In this document: in pieces, positions 1 through 9,200 of the stretch
How positions within the stretch are numbered: position 1 is the stretch's first letter
Layout of the letters: every line of letters begins with the position of its first letter
NCBI RefSeq assembly: GCF_002705925.1
Contig: NZ_NKRE01000001.1
Location: 348,161 to 412,160 of the forward strand
Source of the DNA: Mycobacterium ostraviense
GTDB lineage: Bacteria; Actinomycetota; Actinomycetes; Mycobacteriales; Mycobacteriaceae
Length of the DNA stretch: 64,000 bases
Direction of reading: 5' to 3'
The notes under the pieces: model-generated
Seen by the model: only the letters and a program-made list of their open reading frames with translations
Told to the model about the DNA's origin: nothing
Database searches by the model: none
Program-made: the position numbers and the translations under genes

Positions 1-421
1 CGACGTTGACGCACCGATATCGCGGTCGGGGAACATAATCCGCGGCGTCCGGCTTCTCGTCGTCTTCTGCGCAGGGGAAGCCACGGTCGAACATCGGCCC
101 AACGATCCCGGCATCAGCGGGTAGCCGCGGGTCCAGCAGGGCGTCGACGAATCCCTTGGAGATGCGGGTGTCGTTGTTGAGTGTCATCGCATGGGAATAG
201 CCCTCGGAGAATGCGATTCGGAATCCGAGGTCGCTGCCCCCGGCCCAACCGAGGTTCTCACCGGGGGTGATGACACGTTCGTTGCTGACTCTGGGATAGT
301 CGCCCCGGTTGTCGACGATCAGATAGTCGGCGCCTTCGCGGTCCAAGTCGCTGACGAGGTCATGCGTGTACTCATGCTGGCCGAAGACCGGGACCGTGAT
401 CAGTACGGACATTTCGGACAT
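1..421 (-). CDS. Glycosyltransferase family 2, partial (runs off left edge)
   Basis: Reading the minus strand from an ATG at 421 gives an open frame to the window edge (140 codons, no stop). It begins MSEMSVLITVPVFGQHEY, then shows a GT2 nucleotide-binding pattern: VDNRGDYP, PGENLGWAGGSDLGF and LNNDTRISKGF, where the NND part resembles the DXD-like metal/nucleotide site of rhamnosyl- or galactosyl-type GT2 enzymes. A GTG at 436 is an alternative start. No membrane segment is seen in the visible part. It lies downstream of a second GT2 on the same strand, so the pair probably extends the LOS glycan in the cytoplasm. In M. marinum, GT genes also lie at this outer edge of the LOS locus. The sugar specificity cannot be read. 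The C-terminal part is missing only because the window ends. Confidence 0.8.
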   Translation of the reverse strand, partial: MSEMSVLITVPVFGQHEYTHDLVSDLDREGADYLIVDNRGDYPRVSNERVITPGENLGWAGGSDLGFRIAFSEGYSHAMTLNNDTRISKGFVDALLDPRLPADAGIVGPMFDRGFPCAEDDEKPDAADYVPRPRYRCVNV

Positions 422-630
422 GAGGTGACGGTACACTGCCGTCGGCGTCGGGAAGGGCACTCCGGAAACAACGGCGCCGAATGCTCGTGGGCAGCCGTGC
501 CGGCACCGCTCCGCTGGCGCCAACTTGCGTCGGCAGACGGCGGCGCACGACCTGCCGGGACCGCCACATTTGGCTCTCAGCAAATCCCGAGACAAGCGAT
601 ACACAACAAATGGTGCGCTAGCTAGCTAGT

Positions 631-1518
631 CTAGGTGTCCGAGACCGGCTCACCGGCTCGCAGATCCGGTCTGCGCGCCAACAGTTTCTTCTTGTCGAAT
701 TCCTTGGGTTCTCCGAGAATTTGCAGCTGGTGTATGCCCTGTTTGACCGAGTCCTTCAGTCCCAGCCCGTGCGAGTGATGAACCGTCAAGGCCGGCTCTT
801 GAATAATGTGGTAGCCGCTTTTCAGCATCGACTTTCCCAGAGCCGTATCCTCACCACCGGCCTGATAGCGATCATCGAAACCGCCCAATTCCTGCCACGC
901 CGACTTGGAGATCATCGCGCCGGTCGCGCTGAGCAGCCCGGGCCCGGTACGCCTCGCCGGTCGCGCCGGCCGTGCCAGCCACTGATTCATTCCCGTCAGC
1001 GCACCCCAGCGCTCCACGAATGATGCGCCCTCGTTCGGTAGCACCACGCCATACGCACCGGCGACATCGTTGTTCTTGCTGAAGTGCCGGGCACCGGCGT
1101 GCAAGTTATGACTGCTGCTCAGCCGGACGTGGGCCACCGTGACGAACACCACGGCGTGGCTGGCGGCCTGAACACCCAGGTTCAGCGACTTGGGATACGT
1201 AAAGTCGCTTTGGGCCAGTCGCACCAACTCCGCGCCGTAATGTTTCGCCACCTCAGGGCTCCGGTCGCTTGAGCCGTTGTCGACGACCACGACCTCGATT
1301 TCGCGACTGAATTGCTGATTATCGATATCTTCGAAGAGTTTCTCCAATTTGGTCGCCTCATTGAATACACGCACGACCACGCTGAGGCGCGGATCTTTAG
1401 CCGGATCGTCGATCAAGGTTTCTTCGATGCGCCGATCAAGTAGCCCGGTAGTGAGCGAACCACCGCATGGAATCAAACCAATGAGATCCGGGTGCAGCAA
1501 ATAGCGGGCTTTGGTCAT
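631..1518 (-). CDS. Glycosyltransferase family 2 (LOS glycan assembly)
   Basis: This is a 295-residue protein read from ATG 1518; a TTG two codons earlier is possible. Residues from about 45 carry the GT2 opening (LSVVVRVFNEATKLEKLF) and VVVDNGSSD, the UDP/dTDP-sugar binding core. Later come GAMISKSAWQELGGFDDRY and GGEDTALGKS, the acceptor-side loop with the catalytic ED pair typical of inverting GT2 enzymes. No transmembrane helix is evident, so it should act at the inner face of the membrane. The length is normal for the family. It is transcribed away from the Rv1535-like gene and towards the partial GT2 at the left edge, with about 210 bases between. LOS assembly is inferred from the neighbourhood; donor and acceptor are unknown. 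Confidence 0.85.
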   Translation of the reverse strand: MTKARYLLHPDLIGLIPCGGSLTTGLLDRRIEETLIDDPAKDPRLSVVVRVFNEATKLEKLFEDIDNQQFSREIEVVVVDNGSSDRSPEVAKHYGAELVRLAQSDFTYPKSLNLGVQAASHAVVFVTVAHVRLSSSHNLHAGARHFSKNNDVAGAYGVVLPNEGASFVERWGALTGMNQWLARPARPARRTGPGLLSATGAMISKSAWQELGGFDDRYQAGGEDTALGKSMLKSGYHIIQEPALTVHHSHGLGLKDSVKQGIHQLQILGEPKEFDKKKLLARRPDLRAGEPVSDT

Positions 1519-1758
1519 GGGCAATACGGTCCCTCTGGGCGAAGTCGTGGCTTCAGCAACACTTCAGCAACACTAGTACGCGGGCCCGCCGCGCGTCGGC
1601 TATCACCGACGGCTGCGCAAGCGCGCTTCCCAGTACCAGCACGGCCCCGAAGGGTGGCCGAGTCGCAGAACCACTTCTGCAACCGGGCCGCCCCTCGGAG
1701 CCGTCAGCCGGCCACCCGCCGACGCATGCGGCGGGTCGAATGCTCGCTATCCATCGGA

Positions 1759-2007
1759 CTAGGCCCGGACTTCGAGCACACCGATCCGCCACAGCGCGGC
1801 GTAGACGTGCCGAATCGGAATGGTCAGCATGCGTGCGGCCCCGTCGACGAGGGGATCTCCACCGGCGCCGAACGGCGGGTTGGCGACGCGACGCGCCACC
1901 TTCGCCTTCGCGGGCGCGGGCGTCTCGATCGGGGCACCCTCGCGCACCACGCGCAGCCGGGGAGCCGGGGTTGCGGTTACTACTTCGTCGTACAGAACAG
2001 CGGTCAT
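1759..2007 (-). CDS. Small conserved mycobacterial protein, Rv1535-like, under M-box control
   Basis: This is an 82-residue protein starting at ATG 2007, with AGGAG eleven bases upstream. It has an Ala/Pro/Val-rich first half and a C-terminal amphipathic stretch (ARMLTIPIRHVYAALWRIGV) that could sit on a membrane. No enzyme motif is visible. The identification rests on context: it follows an M-box riboswitch and lies downstream of an Rv1534-type TetR gene, exactly where M. tuberculosis has the 78-codon Rv1535, which is induced at low magnesium. The function is unknown; a role in magnesium homeostasis is an inference from the leader. A 68-codon frame (GTG 2210) overlaps its start as ATGA, so translation of the leader may affect initiation here. 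Confidence 0.75.
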   Translation of the reverse strand: MTAVLYDEVVTATPAPRLRVVREGAPIETPAPAKAKVARRVANPPFGAGGDPLVDGAARMLTIPIRHVYAALWRIGVLEVRA

Positions 2008-2050
2008 GATCGGCTCCTAGAGGGGAAATCAAAGCTATGGACTATTGGAC

Positions 2051-2080
2051 AGACTTCGACAGACTTCGACAGACTTCGAC
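2051..2080. repeat. Tandem decamer repeat in the Rv1535-like leader
   Basis: The ten-base unit AGACTTCGAC occurs three times without mismatch, followed by a partial fourth copy (AGAC). It lies between the short upstream ORF and the Rv1535-like start codon, in the 5' leader. Copy number could vary by slippage and would change leader length. Confidence 0.85.
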
Positions 2081-2139
2081 AGACGTAGTCCCGTCCCGTA
2101 GCGATTCCGATCCAGCGGGGCTGATCTAGGTGTGACGAC

Positions 2140-2220
2140 TCAGCACAGAACGTCGCGCCGGCGATCGGATCGGGACGAAACAGAGCCCGGATATCGGTCC
2201 GGACTGTCACCGGAACTCAT
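2140..2220 (-). CDS. Short upstream ORF (26 codons) in the M-box leader
   Basis: ATG at 2220 is preceded by a very strong Shine-Dalgarno (GAGGAGGTGA, ending about eight bases before it), better than that of the downstream gene. The frame encodes 26 residues (MSSGDSPDRYPGSV, then Arg/Ser-rich) and stops at 2140. It lies between the M-box and the Rv1535-like gene. It may act as a translated leader coupling riboswitch state to Rho-dependent termination or to downstream initiation. The peptide itself resembles nothing I know. The ribosome site is seen directly; translation is inferred. Confidence 0.5.
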   Translation of the reverse strand: MSSGDSPDRYPGSVSSRSDRRRDVLC

Positions 2221-2296
2221 GGGTCCCTCACCTCCTCGCGGTCGCGGCACGCGCGGCTAGCCGCACGTTCTACCTGCACAACGGAGTATCGGAACG

Positions 2297-2310
2297 CCGA
2301 CGATCGTCGG
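2297..2310. terminator. Perfect 14-base palindrome just 3' of the M-box
   Basis: CCGACGATCGTCGG can fold into a tight hairpin immediately after the riboswitch on the minus strand. It could be part of the expression platform. There is no U-tract, so a classical intrinsic terminator is not claimed. Confidence 0.35.
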
Positions 2311-2321
2311 AAACCGCACCC

Positions 2322-2478
2322 CTCTCGTCAGAGCTTTGGCACCACACGACGTGTCCGGTATTCCGGAAGCCACCTGGGCTCAACCCTTAAGCCGGGAGGA
2401 GCTGTCCTGACCCGGGGCGTCTTTCGACGTTCGGGGTCAGTGGCCTGTGTTCGTGTAGCCGCCTCACCTAACGAGGTG
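2322..2478 (-). promoter_or_regulatory. M-box (ykoK) magnesium riboswitch
   Basis: The minus strand reads CTCGTTAGGTGAGGCGGCTA, the conserved 5' core of the M-box. It is followed by ACACAGGCCACTGACCCC, a GTCGAAAGAC tetraloop stem, and the pairing GGGTCAGGACAGC that closes the CTGACCCC helix. The far end reads GCTCTGACGAGAGG, whose ACGAG pairs with the initial CTCGT to close P1. This aptamer binds Mg2+ and usually represses downstream genes at high magnesium. M. tuberculosis carries M-boxes upstream of Rv1535 and PE20; here the next genes are the short ORF and the Rv1535-like gene. The boundaries are approximate. A promoter should lie between 2480 and 2614. Confidence 0.88.
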
Positions 2479-2614
2479 CTTACCCGACAGATGATGCACC
2501 ACCGATGGGAGTCGGTCAAACGAACCCGGCGCCTCTGTCCGAATCTTTACGTATTCGCTAGGGGCGTTGACAGCAATTCAGCAGGTTTGTATCCCCTGAC
2601 CTGGCCTTATGCCG

Positions 2615-3307
2615 CTAAAGTCCGGGCCTGTGAATCACGTAAGAATCGGAAGGAGCAAGGGCTTCGGGTGCCACCCGGCGTGGGCGCAGCCCGTCGAGCA
2701 CCAGGGAAACGACGAAGTCCGCCACTTGCGCCGCGGTGACTCCGTCGTCGGTGCTCAGGCGCCGGTGCGCCAATTGGCCCACCAGCGCGGCCAGTGTGTA
2801 GGCAACCATCCGGGGCGGGGCCGCCACCACTTCGCCGCGCTCTTGAGCGGCGACGATAACGGTTTCGATGTCGTCGATGAACCGTTCGTAGATCCCGCCG
2901 AGGTGCTTTTCGAACCGGTCACCCAGCGCGTGGGCGTCGCGGAACAACAGCTTGACGGTGGCCTTGTCGGCTTCGAAGAACTCGAACGTGGCCTGCACGC
3001 CGGCCCGAAACAACGTCTCTCCCCCGGCGCTGTCGGCCGACCCGCCGGGCGCGCCCATTGCTCGGGCCAGATGCGCGCGCAGCGCATCCTCTTCTGCCGC
3101 CATCAACGAGTGGAACAGATCATCCTTGGACTCGAAATACCAGTAGATCAAGCCGTACGCCAGGCCGGCCTGTTTGGCGATGTCCGCGATCGTGGTGGCG
3201 TGAAAACCCTTGCGGGCGAAGACATCTTTGGCTGCGGCCATGATCTGGTCCCGCCGTTGCGACTTGTCCTCGTCACTGACTGCCCGGCGCCGCCGGGTGG
3301 TACTCAC
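2615..3307 (-). CDS. TetR-family transcriptional regulator (Rv1534-like)
   Basis: This 230-residue protein starts at GTG 3307, which overlaps the stop of the preceding dioxygenase gene as GTGA, so the two are translationally coupled. The N-terminal helix-turn-helix is clear: RDQIMAAAKDVFARKGFHAT, then TIADIAKQAGLAYGLIYWYF, the classic TetR recognition helix. The C-terminal two thirds form a helical ligand-binding domain of unknown specificity. The length matches Rv1534 (about 225). It probably autoregulates the dioxygenase-tetR operon and the divergent thioesterase through the palindrome at 4454-4469. An acyl-CoA-type ligand is a guess from the neighbours. Confidence 0.9.
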   Translation of the reverse strand: MSTTRRRRAVSDEDKSQRRDQIMAAAKDVFARKGFHATTIADIAKQAGLAYGLIYWYFESKDDLFHSLMAAEEDALRAHLARAMGAPGGSADSAGGETLFRAGVQATFEFFEADKATVKLLFRDAHALGDRFEKHLGGIYERFIDDIETVIVAAQERGEVVAAPPRMVAYTLAALVGQLAHRRLSTDDGVTAAQVADFVVSLVLDGLRPRRVAPEALAPSDSYVIHRPGL

Positions 3308-4431
3308 TTGTCGACCAGCCCCTCGAGCCGAGCGATGGTGTCGATGAACTCCTCGACCATCTCCAGCACCACCGAGCGCGTCGGTCGCACCCGGTTGAGC
3401 GAGCCGACGACCTGACCGACGAAGTAGGTCGCCAACTCCCCGGCCCTGGTGCCGGGCTGCCCGGCCGCTTGGTTGATGCGCAGCTGCGCATCACCGATCA
3501 GCGCGGTCTGCAGCGGCATTCCGAGGGGGTCGGGATTTTCCGGCCGGGCCCACTCCTCGGTCCAGGCGGTGCGCAACATCCGCGCCGGTTTGCCGGTCAT
3601 CGACCTGGACCGCACGGTATCCGTGGAGCCGGCGGCCAGGAACTTAGCCTTGACCACCGGGGGCGTCTCGGCTTCCTCGGTGGTCAGCCACACCGATCCG
3701 CACCACACGCCCTCGGCGCCCAGGGCCAGGGCCGCTGCGATCTGGCGGCCGCGGGCGATCCCGCCGGCGGCCACTACCGGAAGGGGATCAACGGCATCGA
3801 CTATCTCGGGGACCAGCACCATGGTCGCTACCTCGCCGGTGTGACCGCCGGCCTCGGTGCCCTGAGCGACGATCAGATCGACACCCGCAGCGGCGTGCCG
3901 GCGCGCGTGTTGCGTGGTGCCGGCCAGCGCCGCCACCACGACGTCATGACCGTGAGCCCGCTCGACGAGGTCTGCGGGCGGCGGTCCCAGCGCGCTGGCG
4001 ATCAGCCGGATGTCGTGGGCGAAAGCCACGTCGAGCAGCGGCTCATAGCCCTTGGGCGAGATGTTGAGCCCTCCCCCGACCGTTTTGGGTTGCTGCCCGG
4101 CGGGCTGGGTGATGCCGTAGCGGACCAGCAAGTCGTCGACGAAGGCGCGATGCTCGGCGGGCAGCAGCTCGGCCACCTGCTGCCGGTCGATCCCACCCTG
4201 CTCGGCACCGACGTACTTGGGCGGTAGCAGCAGGTCGACTCCATATGGCTTGCCGCCGGTCTGCTCCTCGATCCAGGTCAGCTCGCTGTCCAGCCGTTTG
4301 GGGCTGTGCGCCACGGCTCCGAGGACCCCGAACCCGCCGGCGTTGGTCACCGCGGCAACGACATCGCGGCAATGGCTGAAGGCACAGATTGGAAACTCGA
4401 CACCGAGCATTTCGGCGACCCTGGTCCGCAT
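3304..4431 (-). CDS. FMN-dependent nitronate monooxygenase / 2-nitropropane dioxygenase family (Rv1533-like)
   Basis: This is a 375-residue protein from ATG 4431; longer starts reach into the operator and are less likely. It is an FMN-binding TIM barrel. The N-terminus carries FPICAFSHCRDVVAAVTNAG, then GGFGVLGAV. The family phosphate/FMN signature QGTEAGGHTGEV lies near residue 190, with VAAGGIARGRQIAAALALGA after it. Nitronate monooxygenases oxidise nitronates such as propionate-3-nitronate with O2 and no metal. Many mycobacterial members have unknown substrates. The gene shares an operon with the TetR gene (GTGA overlap) and diverges from a hotdog thioesterase, the order I know for Rv1532c-Rv1534. 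Confidence 0.85.
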   Translation of the reverse strand: MRTRVAEMLGVEFPICAFSHCRDVVAAVTNAGGFGVLGAVAHSPKRLDSELTWIEEQTGGKPYGVDLLLPPKYVGAEQGGIDRQQVAELLPAEHRAFVDDLLVRYGITQPAGQQPKTVGGGLNISPKGYEPLLDVAFAHDIRLIASALGPPPADLVERAHGHDVVVAALAGTTQHARRHAAAGVDLIVAQGTEAGGHTGEVATMVLVPEIVDAVDPLPVVAAGGIARGRQIAAALALGAEGVWCGSVWLTTEEAETPPVVKAKFLAAGSTDTVRSRSMTGKPARMLRTAWTEEWARPENPDPLGMPLQTALIGDAQLRINQAAGQPGTRAGELATYFVGQVVGSLNRVRPTRSVVLEMVEEFIDTIARLEGLVDK

Positions 4432-4453
4432 TTTTGCGACGCTATGAGCTATT

Positions 4454-4469
4454 GATTGATATGTCAATC
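4454..4469. promoter_or_regulatory. Candidate TetR operator between divergent genes
   Basis: GATTGATATGTCAATC is an imperfect 16-base palindrome (14 of 16 positions symmetric). Its centre is about 30 bases from each of the divergent starts at 4431 and 4491. That position is what one expects for a local TetR repressor controlling both transcripts; the tetR gene is the second gene of one of them. Confidence 0.55.
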
Positions 4470-4490
4470 GAATGCGGTAGCCTAGCCGCC

Positions 4491-4925
4491 ATGGCCGAGC
4501 CGTTGACCACTGAACAGCAACACCAGCGCCGCCAGGCGGTGCGTGACCTGATGACCAGCACCCCGTTCATGGGCGGGCTGGGCATCGTGTTCGAACGTTA
4601 TGAACCCGACGACGTCACGATCCGGCTGCCGTTCCGCGACGACCTCACCAATGACGGCACCTACTTTCACGGCGGGGTGATCGCGTCGGTGATCGACACC
4701 GCCGGCGCGGCGGCCGCCTGGTCCAACCACGACTTCGACAAGGGCATGCGGGCGGCGACCGTCGCGTTGAGCATCCAGTACACCGGCGCCGCCAAGCGCA
4801 GCGACCTGCTGTGCCATGCCCGCACCACCCGGCGCCGCAAGGAACTCACCTTCACCGAGATCACCGCCACCGATGCCGACGGCAGCGTCGTCGCCCACGC
4901 GATACAGACCTATCGGATCGTCTGA
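4491..4925 (+). CDS. Hotdog-fold thioesterase, PaaI-like (Rv1532c-like)
   Basis: This is a 144-residue protein from ATG 4491, the same length as Rv1532c. An in-frame ATG at 4461 lies inside the operator and is less likely. Features of the PaaI-type hotdog fold are DDLTNDGTYFHGGVIASVID, where HGG begins the central helix, and the later strand region ATVALSIQYTGAA. Such enzymes hydrolyse acyl-CoA or aryl-CoA thioesters in the cytoplasm. It diverges from the dioxygenase-tetR operon across the operator at 4454-4469 and converges with the CMD-like gene, 27 bases away. The substrate is unknown. Confidence 0.88.
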   Translation: MAEPLTTEQQHQRRQAVRDLMTSTPFMGGLGIVFERYEPDDVTIRLPFRDDLTNDGTYFHGGVIASVIDTAGAAAAWSNHDFDKGMRAATVALSIQYTGAAKRSDLLCHARTTRRRKELTFTEITATDADGSVVAHAIQTYRIV

Positions 4926-4952
4926 TCCTCGACTATCTCGACGACGGTGCGC

Positions 4953-5528
4953 CTACGGCGAGACGCCGTCGGGCGGCCAGCTCGACACACCGTCCTCCAG
5001 CGGGACTTCGAGGCTGTGCAGGATCGAAGCGACCATCCGCCACGCCCCGATGGCCGTGACGAGTTCAATGAGGACCGTTGTGTCGCCCTGTAATTCACGC
5101 TCGCATGCGGCCCAGCTGCCGGCACTTACCGCGCCGTCGCGCACGACGTCGTCGGTGGCCGCCAGCACGGCCCGCTCGGCCGGCCCGAACCCGTCGTGGC
5201 TGTGCCAATCCCGTACGCCGAGCAGGTCGTCGGCCGGTACGCCCAGGCCGGAGGCGACTCGCCAATGCTGGGTCCACTCGTAATCGCATGAGGTCAGCCA
5301 GCCGATCCGCATGATCGCCAGCTCGCGCAGTCTCGGGTCCAGGGCGCCATGCCAGAGCATGGTGGCTAGCAAGTCATTGAAGGTGCGCGCGAGTCGCGGG
5401 TGGTTCAGCAACACCTGAAAGATGCTGAGCTCGGCCATGTAGTCGGGCACGCCGGCTTCATCGGCGGCCGCCTTGGCCTCGTCGACCGGCAACTGGGGTA
5501 CCCGGGCTGGCTTCAAGGGTGGGGTCAT
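4953..5528 (-). CDS. Carboxymuconolactone decarboxylase-like / AhpD-like protein (Rv1531-like)
   Basis: This 191-residue protein starts at ATG 5528. The CMD/AhpD helical core is visible around LARTFNDLLATMLWHGALDP, RLRELAIMRIGWLTSCDYEW and TQHWRVASGLGVPADDLLG. A classical AhpD has a CxxC redox pair; here only one Cys lies at that place (TSCDYEWTQH), so peroxidase activity is doubtful. The ordered His/Glu residues resemble those of carboxymuconolactone decarboxylase. The length matches Rv1531 (about 188). The gene is convergent with the thioesterase gene. Its role is unknown. Confidence 0.82.
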   Translation of the reverse strand: MTPPLKPARVPQLPVDEAKAAADEAGVPDYMAELSIFQVLLNHPRLARTFNDLLATMLWHGALDPRLRELAIMRIGWLTSCDYEWTQHWRVASGLGVPADDLLGVRDWHSHDGFGPAERAVLAATDDVVRDGAVSAGSWAACERELQGDTTVLIELVTAIGAWRMVASILHSLEVPLEDGVSSWPPDGVSP

Positions 5529-6239
5529 GGTGTGAGCACTCCGTGTCCTTCAGGGATGCCATCGCGTTCGCCGGCCATGGTAGCCAGCAGTTCCGCTACC
5601 TTGCCGCGGCGCGCGCAACGGCGTGGCGGCCCCTGATGCCGGCACCGACCGCGACGAGCCATGACCGGCTCGCCGAGCTGCGCCCGGGCCCCACACCACG
5701 TCGACATCTGCCGACTTGGCGCTGAACCTGTTATCTCCCAAGGTATTCCAGTGTCCAGCGAGTTGATCGGGAGAGCTTGTGGGTTGAGGTGATGAGGCAC
5801 CGGCGGCACGGTCGAGTCTGATGCCGGGTGGGGGCGTTCGGCGTAGGCCAAATGATTGCGCGGCAGCTTCCATACCCCTGATATCTGTGATTCCCGTGCC
5901 CGCGCAACCGCGCTGTCCGACATACCAGCACACTATGGACGGCTGACAGGCCGGTCAATAGCGACCAGTCCGTGCCCCGAACATACCCGGGATGGGGCGA
6001 ACTCGTTGTGGCACAACATCGAAATTCAGGGACGGAACACGGAGGTCAACAGGCGACGCAACGACGCAGTCGGAGCGCGCGAAAAGCTACCGGGCCGTTG
6101 GTCGCTGATCAACGCCGGCGAATTCGCAAAAACGTCAAACCGGACGCGGTGTGGCAGGTCTTCGAAGGCCCACCAACCGGATACGCTGCGGTCACCTGAC
6201 GAGATGGCGATCGGGGGTCTCACTGGGAGGTGGCTGACC
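5529..6239. other. Intergenic region upstream of pks5
   Basis: About 710 bases with no convincing gene. The frame of pks5 stays open upstream to 5856, but this part is Arg/Ser-rich, lacks polyketide synthase features and has no good ribosome site. It probably holds the promoter of pks5 and of the leftward CMD-like gene. I do not see the TTTTTGTACGT element found upstream of mmpL12 and of the second pks5. Confidence 0.5.
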
Positions 6240-9200
6240 GTGGACGACACGTGTGCGGACCCGGTTGCGGTGATTGGCATGGCGTGCCGGCTACCGAAGG
6301 GCATCGATTCGCCCGAAGCGTTGTGGACGGCGTTGCTGCGCGGCGACGACTTGATTTCCGAAGTTCCCGCTGACCGTTGGGACGTCGACGAATACTACGA
6401 CCCGGAACCGGGGGTGCCCGGCCGGTCCGTGTCGCGCTGGGGCGGCTTCCTCGACGACGTCGCCGGCTTCGATTCCGAGTTCTTCGGAATCGGCGAGCGC
6501 GAAGCGACCGCGATGGATCCCCAGCAACGCCTGCTGCTGGAGACCTCGTGGGAGGCGGTGGAACATGCCGGTTTGCCGCCGAAATCGCTGGCCGGCACGC
6601 TGACCGGGGTGTTCATCGGCATCGCCCACAGCGATTACGCACACGTCACCGCCGAAGCGGGTGCCCTGGAAGACGCGTACGGGTTCACCGGAATTCCGGT
6701 CAGCATGGCCTCCGGACGAGTTGCATACGCCCTGGGGCTGCGCGGGCCCGCGGTCAGCGTCGACACGGCGTGTTCGTCGAGTTTGTTTGCGGTGCATATG
6801 GCTTGCCGCAGTCTGAACGACGGCGAGAGCGACCTGGCTCTGGCGGGTGGCTGCATGGTGATGCTGGAGCCGAGAATCGGCGCTTCCGCGTCGGCGTTGG
6901 GCATGCTGTCGCCGACCGGACGCTGCCGTGCATTCGACGTGTCGGCTGACGGCTTCGTCCGTTCCGAAGGCTGCGCCGTAGTGCTGCTCAAGCGGCTTGG
7001 CGACGCCCTGCGCGACGGCGACCGAATCCTTGCGGTGTTGCGCGGCACCGCAACCAACCAGGACGGCCGCACCGAGAACATTTCGATTCCTTCCGCGCAG
7101 GCGCAGGCGCAGGCATATCGAGCGGCTTTGCGGGCGGCCGGCGTGGATTCCGCCACCGTCGGGATGGTGGAGGCGCACGGCACCGGCACCCCTGTCGGCG
7201 ACCCGATCGAATTCGCAAGCCTGGCACAGGTTTACGGCATCGAGCGGTCCTGCGCGATCGGGTCGGCCAAGAGCAATCTGGGCCACACCGAGGCCGCCTC
7301 CGGCGCGGTGGGGCTCGTCAAAGCGATCTTGTCGCTGCAGCATGGGGCGGTGCCGCCGATGCTGCATTTCACCCGGTTGCCTGACGACGCGGCCGGTATA
7401 AACACCAAACTGTTTGTACCGCAGGAAATTACGCCCTGGCCCGAACAAGACGACGCGCTGCCGAGGCGGGCAGCGGTTTCGTCGTATGGGATGTCGGGCA
7501 CCAACGTGCACGCCGTTGTGGAACAGGCTCCGGCCGCCGCGACGTGCCACGACGCGGCGGACCCGGTGGTGCCGATGATGTTTGCGCTGTCGGCCACGTC
7601 GGCCGAGGCGTTGCGCGGCAGTTCGCGCCGGCTGGCCGAATGGCTGGCCGGACGCCAGGACCAGGACGCGGCGACATTGTCGAATCTGGCCTACACGTTG
7701 GCCCGCCGGCGCGGCCACCGGCCGGTCCGTACCGGAGTGTTCGCCCACAGCCGGGCCGAGCTGATCGAGCGCCTGCACCAGCTGGCCGAGGACGAACGCC
7801 CCTATCCCGCCGCCGTCGGCCACGACGACCGCGGCCCGGTGTGGGTGTTCTCGGGTCAGGGTTCGCAGTGGACGGCGATGGGCGCCGAGCTGTTGACCAG
7901 CGAGCCCGTGTTCGCCTCGACCGTCGCCGCGGTCGAGGCGGTGATCGCCCGGGAATCCGGCTTTTCGGTCACCGACGCGATGTCCGCCCCGGACACCGTC
8001 ACCGGCATCGACCGGGTCCAACCGACGCTGTTCGCCGTTCAGGTCGCCCTTGCGGCCACGATGTCGTCTTACGGAGTCCGTCCGGGCGCGGTGATCGGCC
8101 ATTCGCTCGGTGAGGTGGCGGCCGCCGTGGTCGCCGGCGCACTGTCGCTGCAGGACGGGGCGCGGGTGATCTGCCGCCGGTCGCGGCTGTGTCTCCGCGT
8201 CGCCGGTACCGGCGCGATGGCCTCGGTGGAATTGCCTGTCCAACGAGTGCGCGAAGAACTCGCCGGGCGCGGCGCCGCGGCCCGCGATGTCGTCGTCGCC
8301 GTGGTGGCCTCACCGCAGTCCACCGTGATCGGCGGGGCGGCGCAGACGGTTCGCGACCTCGTTGCGGAGTGGCAGGAGCGCGACGTGCTGGCCCGCGAGG
8401 TAGCCGTCGACGTGGCATCACACACCCCGCACGTCGATCCGATCCTGCATCAGCTCTGTATGGATCTCGGCGACCTCGCCCCGATGAAACCGACGATTCC
8501 CTACTACTCGGCTACGTCGTTCGACCCGCGCGAACAGCCGTCCTGCGATGCGCGTTACTGGGTCGACAACCTGCGTCATATGGTGCGTTTCGCCGCCGCG
8601 GTGCGCGCGGCGCTGGAGGACGGATACCGGGTGTTCGCGGAGCTGTCACCGCACCCACTGCTGACGCGGGCCGTCGAGCAGACCGCTTGCAGCCTCGATA
8701 TTCCGGTCGCCGCGGTGGCCGCCATGCGACGTGAGCAACCGATGCCGTCGGGCCTGCGCCCGGTGGTGATCGATCTGTACAGTGCCGGTGCGGCCGTGAA
8801 CTTCGCGGTGCTTCATCCCGGCGGGCAGTTGGTCGACGCGCCGCTTCCGGTGTGGACGCATCGTCGGATGCTGCTGCGCCCCGACCGGGCGGGTACCACT
8901 TCGTGCGTCAATACCGTTGCGGCGCATCCATTGTTGGGCGCACACGTGCGGTTGATGGAGGAGCCGCCGCGTCATGTCTGGCACGGCGAGGTCGGCACGG
9001 CGGCGCTGCCGTGGTTGCGCGACCACCAAATCCACGATGTGGCCGCACTTCCGGGCGCCGCCTATTGCGAGATGGCATTGGCAGCGGCCCACACCATCTT
9101 CGGCGAACAGTCGCAAGTGTGCGATATCCGCTTCGAGGATTTGCTGCTGCTGGACGATCAGACCCCGATCGGCGCCGTCGCGTCGGTGGAGGAACCCGGT

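Noticed and set aside
191..625. 144-codon plus-strand frame at the left edge
   Set aside because: It overlaps the minus-strand glycosyltransferase at 1-421, which has clear GT2 motifs; the plus-strand protein has none.
1553..2032. 159-codon minus-strand frame over the Rv1535-like gene
   Set aside because: Arg-rich shadow of the 82-residue gene, which has the ribosome site and the M-box leader.
5856..6239. N-terminal extension of pks5
   Set aside because: The extra residues show no synthase features and no ribosome site; GTG 6240 has a good one and gives the usual Pks5 length.
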